Source: Rubrivivax sp. (GTDB taxonomy: Bacteria > Pseudomonadota > Gammaproteobacteria > Burkholderiales > Burkholderiaceae_C). Taken from it: 64,000 nucleotides of DNA. The position numbers and the translations under genes are program-made. Of this stretch, positions 8,800 through 16,776 are shown in pieces; the first letter of the stretch is position 1; the number at the start of each line of letters is the position of its first letter. The stretch is taken from contig JAURZK010000135.1 of NCBI GenBank assembly GCA_030653505.1, positions 1 to 64,000 of the forward strand, written 5' to 3'. The notes beneath the pieces were generated by a model. It saw only the letters and a program-made list of their open reading frames with translations. It was not told where the DNA came from and did not search any database.

Positions 8800-8990
8800 G
8801 CGGGCCGCCGAGCCGGCGCCCAGCACGGCGCCCAGCAGGATGGTGCACACCTCGATCCAGCCGTTGGCCGCCACCAGCCGACTGCGGCAGCGCGATGGTC
8901 ACGATGAGCAGCGCGTTGTCGGCCAGAGCCGACACGAACCGTGCCGCGATGAGCAGGTGCAAGCCTGGCGGCAGGCGTCGCGTCCGTTGA
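8800..8990 (-). pseudogene. lplT: Internally deleted lplT (lysophospholipid transporter) remnant
   Basis: Reading the minus strand from about 8990, one frame gives LLIAARFVSALADNALLIV, the first helix of the MFS lysophospholipid transporter LplT. Within about 20 bases the similarity jumps, in another frame, to LVAANGWIEV and ILLGAVLGAG. In intact LplT this segment lies around residues 120-145. About a hundred residues are therefore missing internally, the frame is broken, and no start codon or C-terminal half is recognisable. The remainder of 8590-9090 shows no other gene. Confidence 0.72.
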
Positions 8991-9090
8991 AGACCGGGGG
9001 CATCTCCGCGCCGTGACGTGAGCTGCCGAAGACGGCCAGGCGCCCGTGCCGTGACAGCCTGAAACGCGCTGTCCGCAGGCTCAGGGTTAT

Positions 9091-9108
9091 GCCTAGGTTT
9101 GCATAGGT
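9091..9108. promoter_or_regulatory. Direct repeat upstream of aorA, candidate operator
   Basis: GCCTAGGT at 9091-9098 is followed by GCATAGGT at 9101-9108, two near-identical octamers exactly ten bases apart. They lie about 95 bases before the aorA start in a locally AT-richer patch. Same-face spacing of half-sites is typical of a direct-repeat operator. No matching regulator could be assigned and it does not resemble a ModE box. Confidence 0.4.
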
Positions 9109-9199
9109 AGCTGCTCACCACAATGCCCTGGTGGCTGGTCGCGGCGTGCATGTCTTTGCGCCCGTCGCCTGCCCCTCGAAACCAGCGGAGAGACAGCGC

Positions 9200-9673
9200 A
9201 TGCAGAAGAGCCTCCACATCAACGCCGAGAAGTGCACCGGTTGCCTTCAGTGCGAGATGGCGTGTTCCTACGAAAACTACGGCGTGTTCGCGACAGCCAA
9301 GTCGCGCATCAAGGTGTTCGACTTCCACGACACCGGCAGGAAGGTGCCCTACACCTGCACGCAGTGCGACGAGGCCTGGTGCCTGCACGCCTGCCCGGTG
9401 GAGGCCATCACCGTCGACCACGTCACCGGCGCGAAGGTGGTGAACGACACCACCTGCGTCGGCTGCAAGGTCTGCACCATCAGCTGCCCCTTCGGCACCA
9501 TCAACTACGTGCAGGAAACCGGCAAGGTGCAGAAGTGCGACCTGTGCGGCGGTGAACCCGCCTGCGCCGACGCCTGCCCCACCGGCGCCATCACCTACAT
9601 CGACGCCAACTGGACGGGCCTGGACAAGATGCAGGCCTGGGCGAACAAGCTGGGCAACCAGCCAAGCGTTTAA
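9200..9673 (+). CDS. aorA: Polyferredoxin electron-transfer subunit of aldehyde oxidoreductase
   Basis: Iron-sulfur protein of 157 residues with four cysteine clusters: CTGCLQC with C22, CTQCDEAWCLHAC, CVGCKVCTISC and CDLCGGEPACADAC. This is enough for four [4Fe-4S] centres as in the HycB/DmsB-type ferredoxin family. It lies 10 bases before the aldehyde:ferredoxin oxidoreductase gene and is followed by a flavoprotein gene. That is the gene order of the AorABC enzyme of Aromatoleum, in which AorA carries electrons from the tungsten subunit to the FAD subunit. ATG 9200 was chosen over upstream ATG 9131 because GGAGAG lies seven bases before it and the protein then starts right before the first cluster. 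Confidence 0.87.
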   Translation: MQKSLHINAEKCTGCLQCEMACSYENYGVFATAKSRIKVFDFHDTGRKVPYTCTQCDEAWCLHACPVEAITVDHVTGAKVVNDTTCVGCKVCTISCPFGTINYVQETGKVQKCDLCGGEPACADACPTGAITYIDANWTGLDKMQAWANKLGNQPSV

Positions 9674-9683
9674 GGAGCCGCAG

Positions 9684-11531
9684 ATGTCCTGGGCTGGAAA
9701 GATCCTTCGTGTCGACCTGAGCGCCGGCACCGTCAAATCCGAACCTCTGAACATGGCCTGGGCTAGGGAGTACCTCGGCTCGCGCGGCCTGGCGTCCAAG
9801 TACCTGAGCGAAGAGCTCGACCCCAAGGTCGACCCGCTCGACCCCGGCAACAAGATCATCTGGGCCACCGGCCCGCTGACCGGCACCATGGCCAGCACCG
9901 GGGGCCGCTACACCGTCGTCACCAAGGGCCCGCTCACCGGGGCCATCGCCTGCAGCAACAGCGGCGGCTACTGGGGCGCCGAACTGAAGATGGCCGGCTG
10001 GGACATGGTGATCTTCGAAGGCAAGTCGGCCAAGCCGGTCTACCTCTACATCAACGACGACGTGGCCGAGTTGCGCGACGCCGGCCACCTCTGGGGCGGC
10101 ACCGTCTGGCACACCGAAGAGCAGCTGAAGAAGGACCACCAGGATCCGTTGCTGCGCATATCCAGCATCGGCGCCGCGGGCGAGAACCAGGTGCTTTTTG
10201 CCGCCGTCGTCAACGACCTGCACCGCGCCGCGGGGCGCAGCGGCGTGGGTGCCGTGATGGGCAGCAAGAACCTGAAGGCCATCGCCGTGCGCGGCACCAA
10301 GGGTGTCGGCAACCTGCATGATCCGAAGGAGTTCATGCGCGTCACGGCCGAGAAGAAGAAGATCCTGCACGACAACGCCGTCACCGGCCAGGGCCTGCCC
10401 ACCTATGGCACCCAGGTGCTGATGAACGTCATCAACGAGATGGGCGCGCTGCCCACGCGCAACCACCGCGATGTGGCCTTCGAAGGGGCGAAGGACATCT
10501 CGGCCGAAGCGATGGCCACGCCGCGCGCCACCGACGGCAAGAAGCCGCTGGTCACGAACCAGGCCTGCTTCGGCTGCACCATCGCCTGCGGCCGCATCCA
10601 GAAGATCGACCAGGGCCATTACACAGTGAAGAACCAGCCGCAGTACTGGGGCGCCTCGGGCGGCCTGGAATACGAAGCAGCCTGGGCCTTGGGCGCGGCC
10701 AACGGCGTGAAGGACCTCGACGCGCTGCAGTACGCCAACGTGATGTGCAACGAGCACGGCATGGATCCCATCACCTTCGGCGCCACCATCGGCGCCGTGA
10801 TGGAGCTCTACGGCATGGGCGTGCTGACGAAGGAACAACTCGGCATCGACGCGCAGTTCGGCAGTGCCGAGGCGCTGACCCACTTCGCCGAAATCACCGC
10901 CAAGGGCGAAGGCTTCGGCAAGGAGATCGGCCAGGGCAGCAAGCGCCTGTGCACGAAATACGGCCACCCCGAACTGAGCATGAGCGTCAAGGGCCAGGAG
11001 TTCCCGGCGTACGACTCGCGCGGCATCCAGGGCATGGGCCTGGCCTACGCCACCAGCAACCGCGGCGCCTGTCACCTGCGTGGCTACACGGTGGCCTCCG
11101 AAGTGCTGGGCATCCCGGTGAAGACCGACCCGCTGACGGCCGACGGCAAGCCCGAACTCGTGATCGCCTTCCAGGACGCCACCGCCGCCTTCGACTCCGC
11201 CGGCATCTGCATCTTCACGAGTTTCGCCTGGGGCCTGGCCGACGTGCAGCCGCAGGTGGCCGCCGCCTGCGGGCCCGAGTTCACGCTCGAAAACCTGAGC
11301 AAGATCGGCGAGCGCATCTGGAACATGGAACGCGACTTCAACAACCGCGCCGGTTTCACGAGCAAGGACGACACGCTGCCGCCGCGCCTGTTGAACGAGC
11401 CTGCCAAGACCGGCCCGGCCAAGGGCCTGGTGAACAAGCTGCCCGAGATGCTGCCCAAGTACTACGCGCTGCGCGGCTGGGACGCCGACGGCCAGCTCAA
11501 CGCCGACACACGCGAACGCCTGAGCCTGTAG
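9684..11531 (+). CDS. aorB: Tungsten-dependent aldehyde:ferredoxin oxidoreductase
   Basis: Catalytic subunit oxidising aldehydes to carboxylic acids with a bis-metallopterin (tungsten) cofactor and one [4Fe-4S] cluster. The 615-residue length is normal for the AOR family. Family marks include the N-terminal GGRYTVVTKGPLTGAI cofactor-binding segment, AGRSGVGAVMGSKNLKAI, and the cluster ligands C295, C298 and C302 (CFGCTIAC) with C509 in SAGICIF. AAGGAG lies eight bases before ATG 9684. It follows the polyferredoxin gene closely. In Aromatoleum the enzyme detoxifies aldehydes in anaerobic aromatic degradation and can also reduce acids. The physiological substrate here is unknown. Confidence 0.93.
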   Translation: MSWAGKILRVDLSAGTVKSEPLNMAWAREYLGSRGLASKYLSEELDPKVDPLDPGNKIIWATGPLTGTMASTGGRYTVVTKGPLTGAIACSNSGGYWGAELKMAGWDMVIFEGKSAKPVYLYINDDVAELRDAGHLWGGTVWHTEEQLKKDHQDPLLRISSIGAAGENQVLFAAVVNDLHRAAGRSGVGAVMGSKNLKAIAVRGTKGVGNLHDPKEFMRVTAEKKKILHDNAVTGQGLPTYGTQVLMNVINEMGALPTRNHRDVAFEGAKDISAEAMATPRATDGKKPLVTNQACFGCTIACGRIQKIDQGHYTVKNQPQYWGASGGLEYEAAWALGAANGVKDLDALQYANVMCNEHGMDPITFGATIGAVMELYGMGVLTKEQLGIDAQFGSAEALTHFAEITAKGEGFGKEIGQGSKRLCTKYGHPELSMSVKGQEFPAYDSRGIQGMGLAYATSNRGACHLRGYTVASEVLGIPVKTDPLTADGKPELVIAFQDATAAFDSAGICIFTSFAWGLADVQPQVAAACGPEFTLENLSKIGERIWNMERDFNNRAGFTSKDDTLPPRLLNEPAKTGPAKGLVNKLPEMLPKYYALRGWDADGQLNADTRERLSL

Positions 11532-11552
11532 TCTCGTCGAAGTGATGAACCA

Positions 11553-11581
11553 GGGCGGTTCTCGGACCGCCCTTTCCGTTT
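11553..11581 (+). terminator. Terminator-like hairpin between aorB and aorC
   Basis: GGGCGGT at 11553-11559 pairs perfectly with ACCGCCC at 11566-11572 around a six-base loop. It is followed by a T-rich stretch, TTTCCGTTT. It lies in the 62-base gap between aorB and aorC, so it probably causes partial termination or protects the 3' end of the aorAB message. Confidence 0.65.
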
Positions 11582-11593
11582 GAGGACCCCGCA

Positions 11594-12862
11594 ATGCGAC
11601 ACATCATCCTCGGCGCCGGCCCGGCCGGCGTCATCGCCGCCGAGACGCTGCGCAAGCACGCCCCGCAGGACGAGGTCTACCTCGTCGGCGACGAGCCCGA
11701 AGCGCCCTACTCGCGCATGGCCATCCCCTACCTGCTGCACGGCAGCATCGGCGAAGGTGGCACCCACCTGCGCCACGCGCCGAACCATTACGACGCTTTG
11801 GGCATCCAGCTCAAGCGCAGCCGTGCCGTGCGTGTCGACGCCGCGGCGAAGACCGTCACGATGGACGACGGCGGCGTGCACGGCTTCGACCGGCTGCTCA
11901 TCGCCACCGGATCGAGCCCGGCCACGCCGCCCATTCCGGGCATCGCAGGGCCGGGTGTGCATGCCTGCTGGACACTGGCCGACGCGCGTGCCATCGCGGC
12001 ACTCGCGAAACCCGGCGCGCGCGTGCTGCAGATGGGCGCCGGTTTCATCGGCTGCATCATCATGGAGTCGCTGGCCGCGCGCGGCGTGAAGCTCAGCGTG
12101 GTCGAGATGGGCGACCGCATGGTGCCGCGCATGATGGGTCCCATTGCCGGCGGCATGATCAAGGCCTGGTGCGAAAACAAGGGTGTGGCCGTGCACACCG
12201 GCGCGCGTGTCGACGCCATCGAGCGCGACACCACGCCGGTGATGAAGGTGCGCCTGTCCACCGGCGCGGTGATCGAGGCCGACCTCGTCATCAGCGCCAC
12301 CGGCGTCAAGCCCAACATCGGCTTCCTGCAGGACAGCGGCGTGCGCTGCCTGGTGGGTGTGCTGACCGACGAACACCTGCAGACCAACGTGCCCGGCATC
12401 TACGCGGCGGGCGACTGCGCCGAGGCCTTCGACAAGGTGTCGGGCAAGACGATCGTCAGCGCCATCCAGCCGAACGCCGCCGAGCAGGCGCGCGTGGCGG
12501 CGCTGAACATGGCCGGCAAGCCGACCGCGCTGCGCGGCGTCACGCAGATCAACGTGCTGGACACGCTGGGCCTCATCAGCGCCAGCTTCGGCCTGTGGGA
12601 CGGCCTGCCCGGCGGGCAGCATGTCGAGCTCACCGACGAGAAGGCCGGCCGCCACCTCAGCCTGCAGTTCAGCGGCGACGTGCTGGTGGGCTGCAACGCC
12701 ATCGGCTGGACGAACCACGTCGGTGTGATGCGCGGCCTGGTGGAAGGCCAGGTGCATCTGGGCGCCTGGAAGGACAAGCTGCTGGCCGACCCGACGCTGC
12801 TGATGGAAGCCTACCTGGCCTGTGCGCAGGCACAGCACGCGCACGCGCTGGTGCCGGCCTGA
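11594..12862 (+). CDS. aorC: FAD/NAD(P)-dependent oxidoreductase subunit of AOR
   Basis: Pyridine nucleotide-disulfide oxidoreductase-type flavoprotein of 422 residues. The N-terminus has the FAD-binding ILGAGPAGVIAAE motif. A central MGAGFIGCIIMESLA motif (around residue 145) binds NAD(P)H, and the second FAD segment reads IYAAGDCAEAFD (around residue 265). The redox CxxxxC disulfide of reductases is absent, as in NADH oxidase-like members. Its place after aorA and aorB matches the FAD subunit of the AorABC enzyme, which passes electrons to NAD+. It is separated from aorB by a terminator-like hairpin, which may lower its expression relative to aorAB. Confidence 0.87.
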   Translation: MRHIILGAGPAGVIAAETLRKHAPQDEVYLVGDEPEAPYSRMAIPYLLHGSIGEGGTHLRHAPNHYDALGIQLKRSRAVRVDAAAKTVTMDDGGVHGFDRLLIATGSSPATPPIPGIAGPGVHACWTLADARAIAALAKPGARVLQMGAGFIGCIIMESLAARGVKLSVVEMGDRMVPRMMGPIAGGMIKAWCENKGVAVHTGARVDAIERDTTPVMKVRLSTGAVIEADLVISATGVKPNIGFLQDSGVRCLVGVLTDEHLQTNVPGIYAAGDCAEAFDKVSGKTIVSAIQPNAAEQARVAALNMAGKPTALRGVTQINVLDTLGLISASFGLWDGLPGGQHVELTDEKAGRHLSLQFSGDVLVGCNAIGWTNHVGVMRGLVEGQVHLGAWKDKLLADPTLLMEAYLACAQAQHAHALVPA

Positions 12863-12878
12863 CGGGCGCCGGGCGGGC

Positions 12879-13133
12879 ATGCAGATCACCTTCAAGCTCT
12901 ACGCCAACCTGGGCGAACACCTGCCTCTAGACAAGCGCCAGGGCAATGCGATGACGCTGGACGTGGCGCCCGGCGCGAACATCGTGCAGGTCATCGAGCC
13001 CTTTGCGCTGCCGATGAAGCTGGTTCACCTGGTGCTGGTCAACGGCGTCTACGTGCCGCCGGAAGAGCGTGCCACGCGCACGCTGGCCGAAGGCGACGTG
13101 CTGGCCATCTGGCCGCCCATCGCGGGGGGCTGA
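12879..13133 (+). CDS. MoaD/ThiS-like ubiquitin-fold protein of the AOR operon
   Basis: Product of 84 residues ending in PPIAGG; the terminal Gly-Gly is the adenylation/thiocarboxylation site of MoaD and ThiS sulfur carriers. It lies 16 bases after aorC. Dedicated MoaD-like genes accompany AOR genes in other bacteria and probably supply sulfur for the tungstopterin dithiolene, or form a tungsten-specific molybdopterin synthase with a shared MoaE. No moaE, moeA or moeB gene is present in the window. ATG 12879 gives a normal-length protein beginning MQITFKLYANLGE. Confidence 0.82.
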   Translation: MQITFKLYANLGEHLPLDKRQGNAMTLDVAPGANIVQVIEPFALPMKLVHLVLVNGVYVPPEERATRTLAEGDVLAIWPPIAGG

Positions 13134-13137
13134 GGGC

Positions 13138-13452
13138 TTGGGCGCGGCGCCCGAGGTACCCATCGCCTTCGAACGCGAGCAGGGTTTCACCGACAGCGAA
13201 TGGCGGCGCTGCCTGCGCGGCGCGGTGGGCCCGCACACGCTGGCGCTGCCGGCGCCCGGGCAGGCCGTCGTCACGCTGCTCGACGGCCTGGGCACAATGC
13301 ACCTGCGCTGGACCGTACTGCCGCCGCGGCGCATCGCGCTGCTCTGCATGCCGCGCCTGGCGGTGCGCTACCGCTTCGACGGTGTGCCGGCCGAGGCGCG
13401 GCGCGCCTTCATGCGTTTTTTCGACCTCTATACCCAGCGCGGCGGGGGCTGA
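13138..13452 (+). CDS. Unknown protein in the AOR operon
   Basis: Not recognised. A 104-residue frame starts at TTG 13138, four bases after the MoaD-like stop, with GGGGGGCTGAGGG just upstream. This suggests translational coupling. The predicted protein is soluble and basic, with EREQGFTDSEWRRCL near the N-terminus and FMRFFDLYTQ at the C-terminus. It has a single-domain look, no cysteine clusters and no membrane segment. Placement suggests an accessory role in AOR cofactor insertion or maturation, but that is inference. The start could also lie slightly inside the frame, since there is no ATG in the plausible region. Confidence 0.6.
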   Translation: MGAAPEVPIAFEREQGFTDSEWRRCLRGAVGPHTLALPAPGQAVVTLLDGLGTMHLRWTVLPPRRIALLCMPRLAVRYRFDGVPAEARRAFMRFFDLYTQRGGG

Positions 13453-13483
13453 AACCGAGCCCGCCGCGCAGGAGCTGAACCCC

Positions 13484-14269
13484 ATGCAGGCCTTCGACTA
13501 CCAGAACCCCGCCACCGTCGACGCCGCCGCCGAGGCCGCCGCCCGCGAGGACAGCAAGTACATCGCCGGTGGCCAGACACTGCTGCAGGCGATGAAGCTC
13601 GGGCTCATCGCGCCGTCGGCGCTGATCGACCTCGACGCCATTGACCAACTCAAGGGCATCCACCGGGACGGCGAAAACGTTGTCATCGGCGCCAGCACCA
13701 CGCACGCAGAGGTCGCGGCTTCAAAGGATGTCCGGCAGGCGATCCCTGCGCTGGCGGACCTGGCTGGCCAGATCGGCGACCGCCAGGTGCGCCACCGCGG
13801 CACGCTCGGCGGCAGCCTGGCCAACAACGACCCGGCGGCGTGCTACCCGGCGGCCGTGCTGGCGCTGGGCGCCACGGTGCACACGAACCGGCGCCGCATC
13901 ACCGCCGATGAGTTCTTCCGCGGCATCTACAGCACGGCGCTCGAAGAGGGCGAGCTCATCACCGCCGTCGCCTTCCCCGTCCCCGCACACGCCGGCTGGC
14001 AGAAGTTCAGGCAGCCTGCGTCGCGCTTTGCGCTGGTGGGCGTGTTCGTGGCCAGGGGGCCGGCGGGTGTGCGCGTGGCGGTGACGGGCGCAGGCGTCAG
14101 CGGTGTCTTCCGTGCCACGGCGCTGGAAGAACGCCTTGCCCGCGACTACAGCGCCGCCGCGCTCGCCGGCGCCAGCCTGCCGGCAGACGGGCTCAACAGC
14201 GACCTGCACGGCAGCGCCGCCTACCGCGCGGCGCTGATCCCGGTGCTGGCCGCGCGGGCCCTGGGATGA
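13484..14269 (+). CDS. CoxM-like FAD-binding subunit of a CO dehydrogenase-family enzyme
   Basis: FAD subunit of 261 residues of the xanthine oxidase/CO dehydrogenase family. It has YIAGGQTLLQAMKLG in the first FAD-binding loop, and HRGTLGGSLANNDPA, the second loop that contacts the isoalloxazine. It mediates electron flow from the iron-sulfur subunit to the acceptor. AGGAG lies nine bases before ATG 13484. It follows the AOR operon by 31 bases, so both may share one transcript. Its expected partners, the CoxS-like and CoxL-like genes, lie nearly 8 kb downstream on the other strand. Confidence 0.87.
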   Translation: MQAFDYQNPATVDAAAEAAAREDSKYIAGGQTLLQAMKLGLIAPSALIDLDAIDQLKGIHRDGENVVIGASTTHAEVAASKDVRQAIPALADLAGQIGDRQVRHRGTLGGSLANNDPAACYPAAVLALGATVHTNRRRITADEFFRGIYSTALEEGELITAVAFPVPAHAGWQKFRQPASRFALVGVFVARGPAGVRVAVTGAGVSGVFRATALEERLARDYSAAALAGASLPADGLNSDLHGSAAYRAALIPVLAARALG

Positions 14270-14313
14270 CCTGCGCAGGCACCCCGCTGCACCCGACGAC
14301 CTGAGCATCGACC

Positions 14314-15231
14314 GTGCCTGCCATCAACCTGCCCGACAGCATCGACGACACCGCCGCGCGCCTGCTGGCGCAGGAATACGTGCCCGAACGTGCGCTGGCG
14401 ACCACGGTCTTCCTGGCGCTGAAGCTGCAGCGCCCGCTGTTCCTGGAAGGCGAGCCCGGCACCGGCAAGACCGAGATCGCCAAGACGCTGGCCACCATGC
14501 TGGGCCGGCCGCTGATCCGCCTGCAGTGCCACGAGGGCCTGGATCTGGCCGGTGCCGCCTACGAGTGGAACTACGCGCGGCAGATGCTGGAGATCCGCCT
14601 CGCCGAAGGCACGGGCGCGCCGCGTGCCCAGCTGGCCGACGAACTCTTCGGTGAGCGTTTCCTCATCCGTCGGGCACTGCTGCAGGCCATCGACCCGGCG
14701 CAGCCCGCGCCGCCGGTGTTGCTGATCGACGAACTCGACCGCGCCGACGAACCCTTCGAGGCCTTCCTGCTCGAGGTGCTGAGCGACTTCCAGATCACCA
14801 TCCCCGAGTACGGCACGGTGAAGGCCCTGACACCGCCCATCGTGGTGCTGACGAGCAACCGCACACGCGAGATCCACGACGCGGTGAAGCGCCGCTGCCT
14901 CTACCACTGGGTCGGTTTCCCCGACGCGGCGCGCGAGGCGCAGATCCTGGCGCGACGCGTGCCCGGTGCGCCACAGGCACTCGCCGCCGAGGTCGTGGCC
15001 TTCGTGCAGCGGCTGCGCGAAATCGAGCTCTACAAGCCGCCCGGCATCGCCGAGACCATCGAGTGGACACGCGCGCTGATGGCGCTGGACGCGGTGGTGC
15101 TCGACCCCGAGACCGTGAGCCTCACGCTGGGCGTGCTGCTGAAGTACCAGGACGACATCGCGAGGGTGCAGGGCGGCGAGTCGACACGCGTGCTGGACGG
15201 GCTGCGGCGTGGGCACGAAGCGGCGCGTTGA
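14314..15231 (+). CDS. MoxR-family AAA+ ATPase, CoxD-like
   Basis: AAA+ chaperone of 305 residues with Walker A GEPGTGKTE and Walker B LLIDELDRAD, followed by the sensor-1 type VVLTSNRTRE. CoxD-like MoxR ATPases work with a VWA protein to mature the copper- or sulfur-modified active site of CO dehydrogenase-type enzymes. Here it sits between the coxM-like gene and a VWA-protein gene, the standard coxM-coxD-coxE order. The start is GTG 14314, giving the usual N-terminus. No XdhC/CoxF-type maturation factor was found nearby. Confidence 0.88.
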   Translation: MPAINLPDSIDDTAARLLAQEYVPERALATTVFLALKLQRPLFLEGEPGTGKTEIAKTLATMLGRPLIRLQCHEGLDLAGAAYEWNYARQMLEIRLAEGTGAPRAQLADELFGERFLIRRALLQAIDPAQPAPPVLLIDELDRADEPFEAFLLEVLSDFQITIPEYGTVKALTPPIVVLTSNRTREIHDAVKRRCLYHWVGFPDAAREAQILARRVPGAPQALAAEVVAFVQRLREIELYKPPGIAETIEWTRALMALDAVVLDPETVSLTLGVLLKYQDDIARVQGGESTRVLDGLRRGHEAAR

Positions 15232-15272
15232 GACGGCTAGCAGCCCGCTGCCGCTGCCCGTGGACAACGCCG

Positions 15273-16523
15273 ATGCGAACGCCGCCTGAGGCTCCCGCCA
15301 CCTCCGGCCACCTGGCCGAGAACCTCATGCACTTCGGCCGCCTGCTGCGCGCGGCGGGCTTGCCGGTGCCCACCGACCGCATCGCGCTCGCACTCGGCGC
15401 GCTGCAGGTGGCCGGGCTCGACAGCCGAGGCGACCTCCACGATGCGCTGATGGCCTGCCTGCTCGACCGCAGGGAACACCGCGAACTCTTCGACCAGGCC
15501 TTCGACCTCTTCTGGCGCCTGCCCGACCTGCGCGCAGCCGCGGCCGCCCTGGCCTCTGCCCGCGCGGGCAGCGCGGCGGCGGCCGAGCCCGCGCCCGCCG
15601 GCCGGCGACTCGGTGAAGCCCTGCGGCCGCCGTCGCAGGCGCAGCCCGAACCCGGTGTGCCCGACCCTGTCGCGCTCGAGACCCTGCAGAGCTGGAGCGC
15701 ACGCGAACGGCTGCGCCAGGCCGATTTCGACAGCATGACGGCCGAAGAGTGGCGTGCAGCGCAGCACCTGCTGCGCGACGTGGCGCTGCTGTTCGAGCCC
15801 ATCACCTCCCGCCGCCAGGCACCCGCACCGGGCCCCGGCCGCCACGCGCGCGTGGACGTCCGCGCCACGCTGCAGGCACTGGCGCGCCACGGCGGCGAAG
15901 CCTGGCAGCTGCACTGGCGCCGCCCGCGCACACGCCCCGCGCCGCTGGTGGTGCTGGCCGACATCTCGGGCAGCATGAGCCGCTATTCGCGCATGCTGCT
16001 GCACTTCACGCATGCACTCGGCCATGCCGACGCGCGCGTCGAGAGCTTCGTCTTCGGCACGCGCCTGACGCGCACCACGCACGCACTGCGCCAGCGCGAC
16101 CCCGATGTCGCCATCGCACGTGTCGTGCGCGAGGTGCAGGACTGGTCGGGCGGCACACGCATCAGCGCGTGCCTGCGCGACTTCAACCGGCATTGGGCAC
16201 GCCGCACGCTGGGCACACGCGCGACGGTGCTGCTGGTCAGCGACGGCCTGGAGAACGGCACGCCCGACGACCCCCGTTGTGAACGGCTGGGCTTCGAAAT
16301 GGAGCGTCTGCACAAGAGCTGCCGCAGGCTGCTGTGGCTGAACCCGCTGCTGCGCTTCGAACAGTTCCAGCCGCGCGCCGCGGGCATCAAGGCCATGCTG
16401 CCGCATGTCGACGCCTTCCTGCCGGCACACAACCTGCAGAGCCTGCACGACCTGGCCGCGGTGCTGTCCGCACCCGGGCGTCGGCGCCTGCCTGGGTCGA
16501 GGGCGGCGGGCCGCCGCGGTTGA
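15273..16523 (+). CDS. CoxE-like von Willebrand factor A domain protein
   Basis: Product of 416 residues belonging to the VWA family that partners MoxR ATPases. The N-terminal part (about 1-180) is helical with an alanine-rich linker. The C-terminal VWA domain (about 220-390) carries an intact metal-ion-dependent adhesion site, DISGSMSRYS, with later SGGTRIS and VSDGLENG segments. The cytoplasmic pair MoxR/CoxE probably remodels the apo-CoxL-like enzyme during cofactor maturation. ATG 15273 begins shortly after the coxD-like stop. An upstream extension of the frame overlaps the previous gene and is not believed. Confidence 0.85.
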   Translation: MRTPPEAPATSGHLAENLMHFGRLLRAAGLPVPTDRIALALGALQVAGLDSRGDLHDALMACLLDRREHRELFDQAFDLFWRLPDLRAAAAALASARAGSAAAAEPAPAGRRLGEALRPPSQAQPEPGVPDPVALETLQSWSARERLRQADFDSMTAEEWRAAQHLLRDVALLFEPITSRRQAPAPGPGRHARVDVRATLQALARHGGEAWQLHWRRPRTRPAPLVVLADISGSMSRYSRMLLHFTHALGHADARVESFVFGTRLTRTTHALRQRDPDVAIARVVREVQDWSGGTRISACLRDFNRHWARRTLGTRATVLLVSDGLENGTPDDPRCERLGFEMERLHKSCRRLLWLNPLLRFEQFQPRAAGIKAMLPHVDAFLPAHNLQSLHDLAAVLSAPGRRRLPGSRAAGRRG

Positions 16524-16644
16524 CGAGGGCCAGGGCGCAACCGCCCGGTCGCCGCGGACGGCGAACTGGCCGTCGATCGGGAACGGAGCACGCCCCAGCG
16601 CTGCGCTACAGTGAACTGTCGTCCCAGTGAACGCGCGCCGCCCA

Positions 16645-16770
16645 GTGACAGAAGCCGACGAGATCATCGTGTTGCGTCAGGCACTGGCCGAAGCACAGCA
16701 GCGCCAGCAGTCCGTGATCGACGTGGCCGGCGGGCCGATGGGCAGCACACCCGCTGCGGCGCCAACCTGA
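16645..16770 (+). CDS. Possible 41-residue leader or small protein
   Basis: A GTG-started frame of 41 residues ends six bases before the sensor kinase start. The peptide begins VTEADEIIVLRQALAEA and has an amphipathic coiled-coil-like first half. No ribosome binding site is evident. Close spacing to the next gene suggests coupling, but it may be chance in GC-rich DNA. Not recognised. Confidence 0.3.
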   Translation: MTEADEIIVLRQALAEAQQRQQSVIDVAGGPMGSTPAAAPT

Positions 16771-16776
16771 CGCGCC

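Noticed and set aside
8417-9898. Minus-strand frame of almost 500 codons
   Set aside because: Most of it is antisense to the collagen-like, aorA and aorB genes. Only the short lplT-like stretch near 8800-8990 has family similarity, and that is broken.
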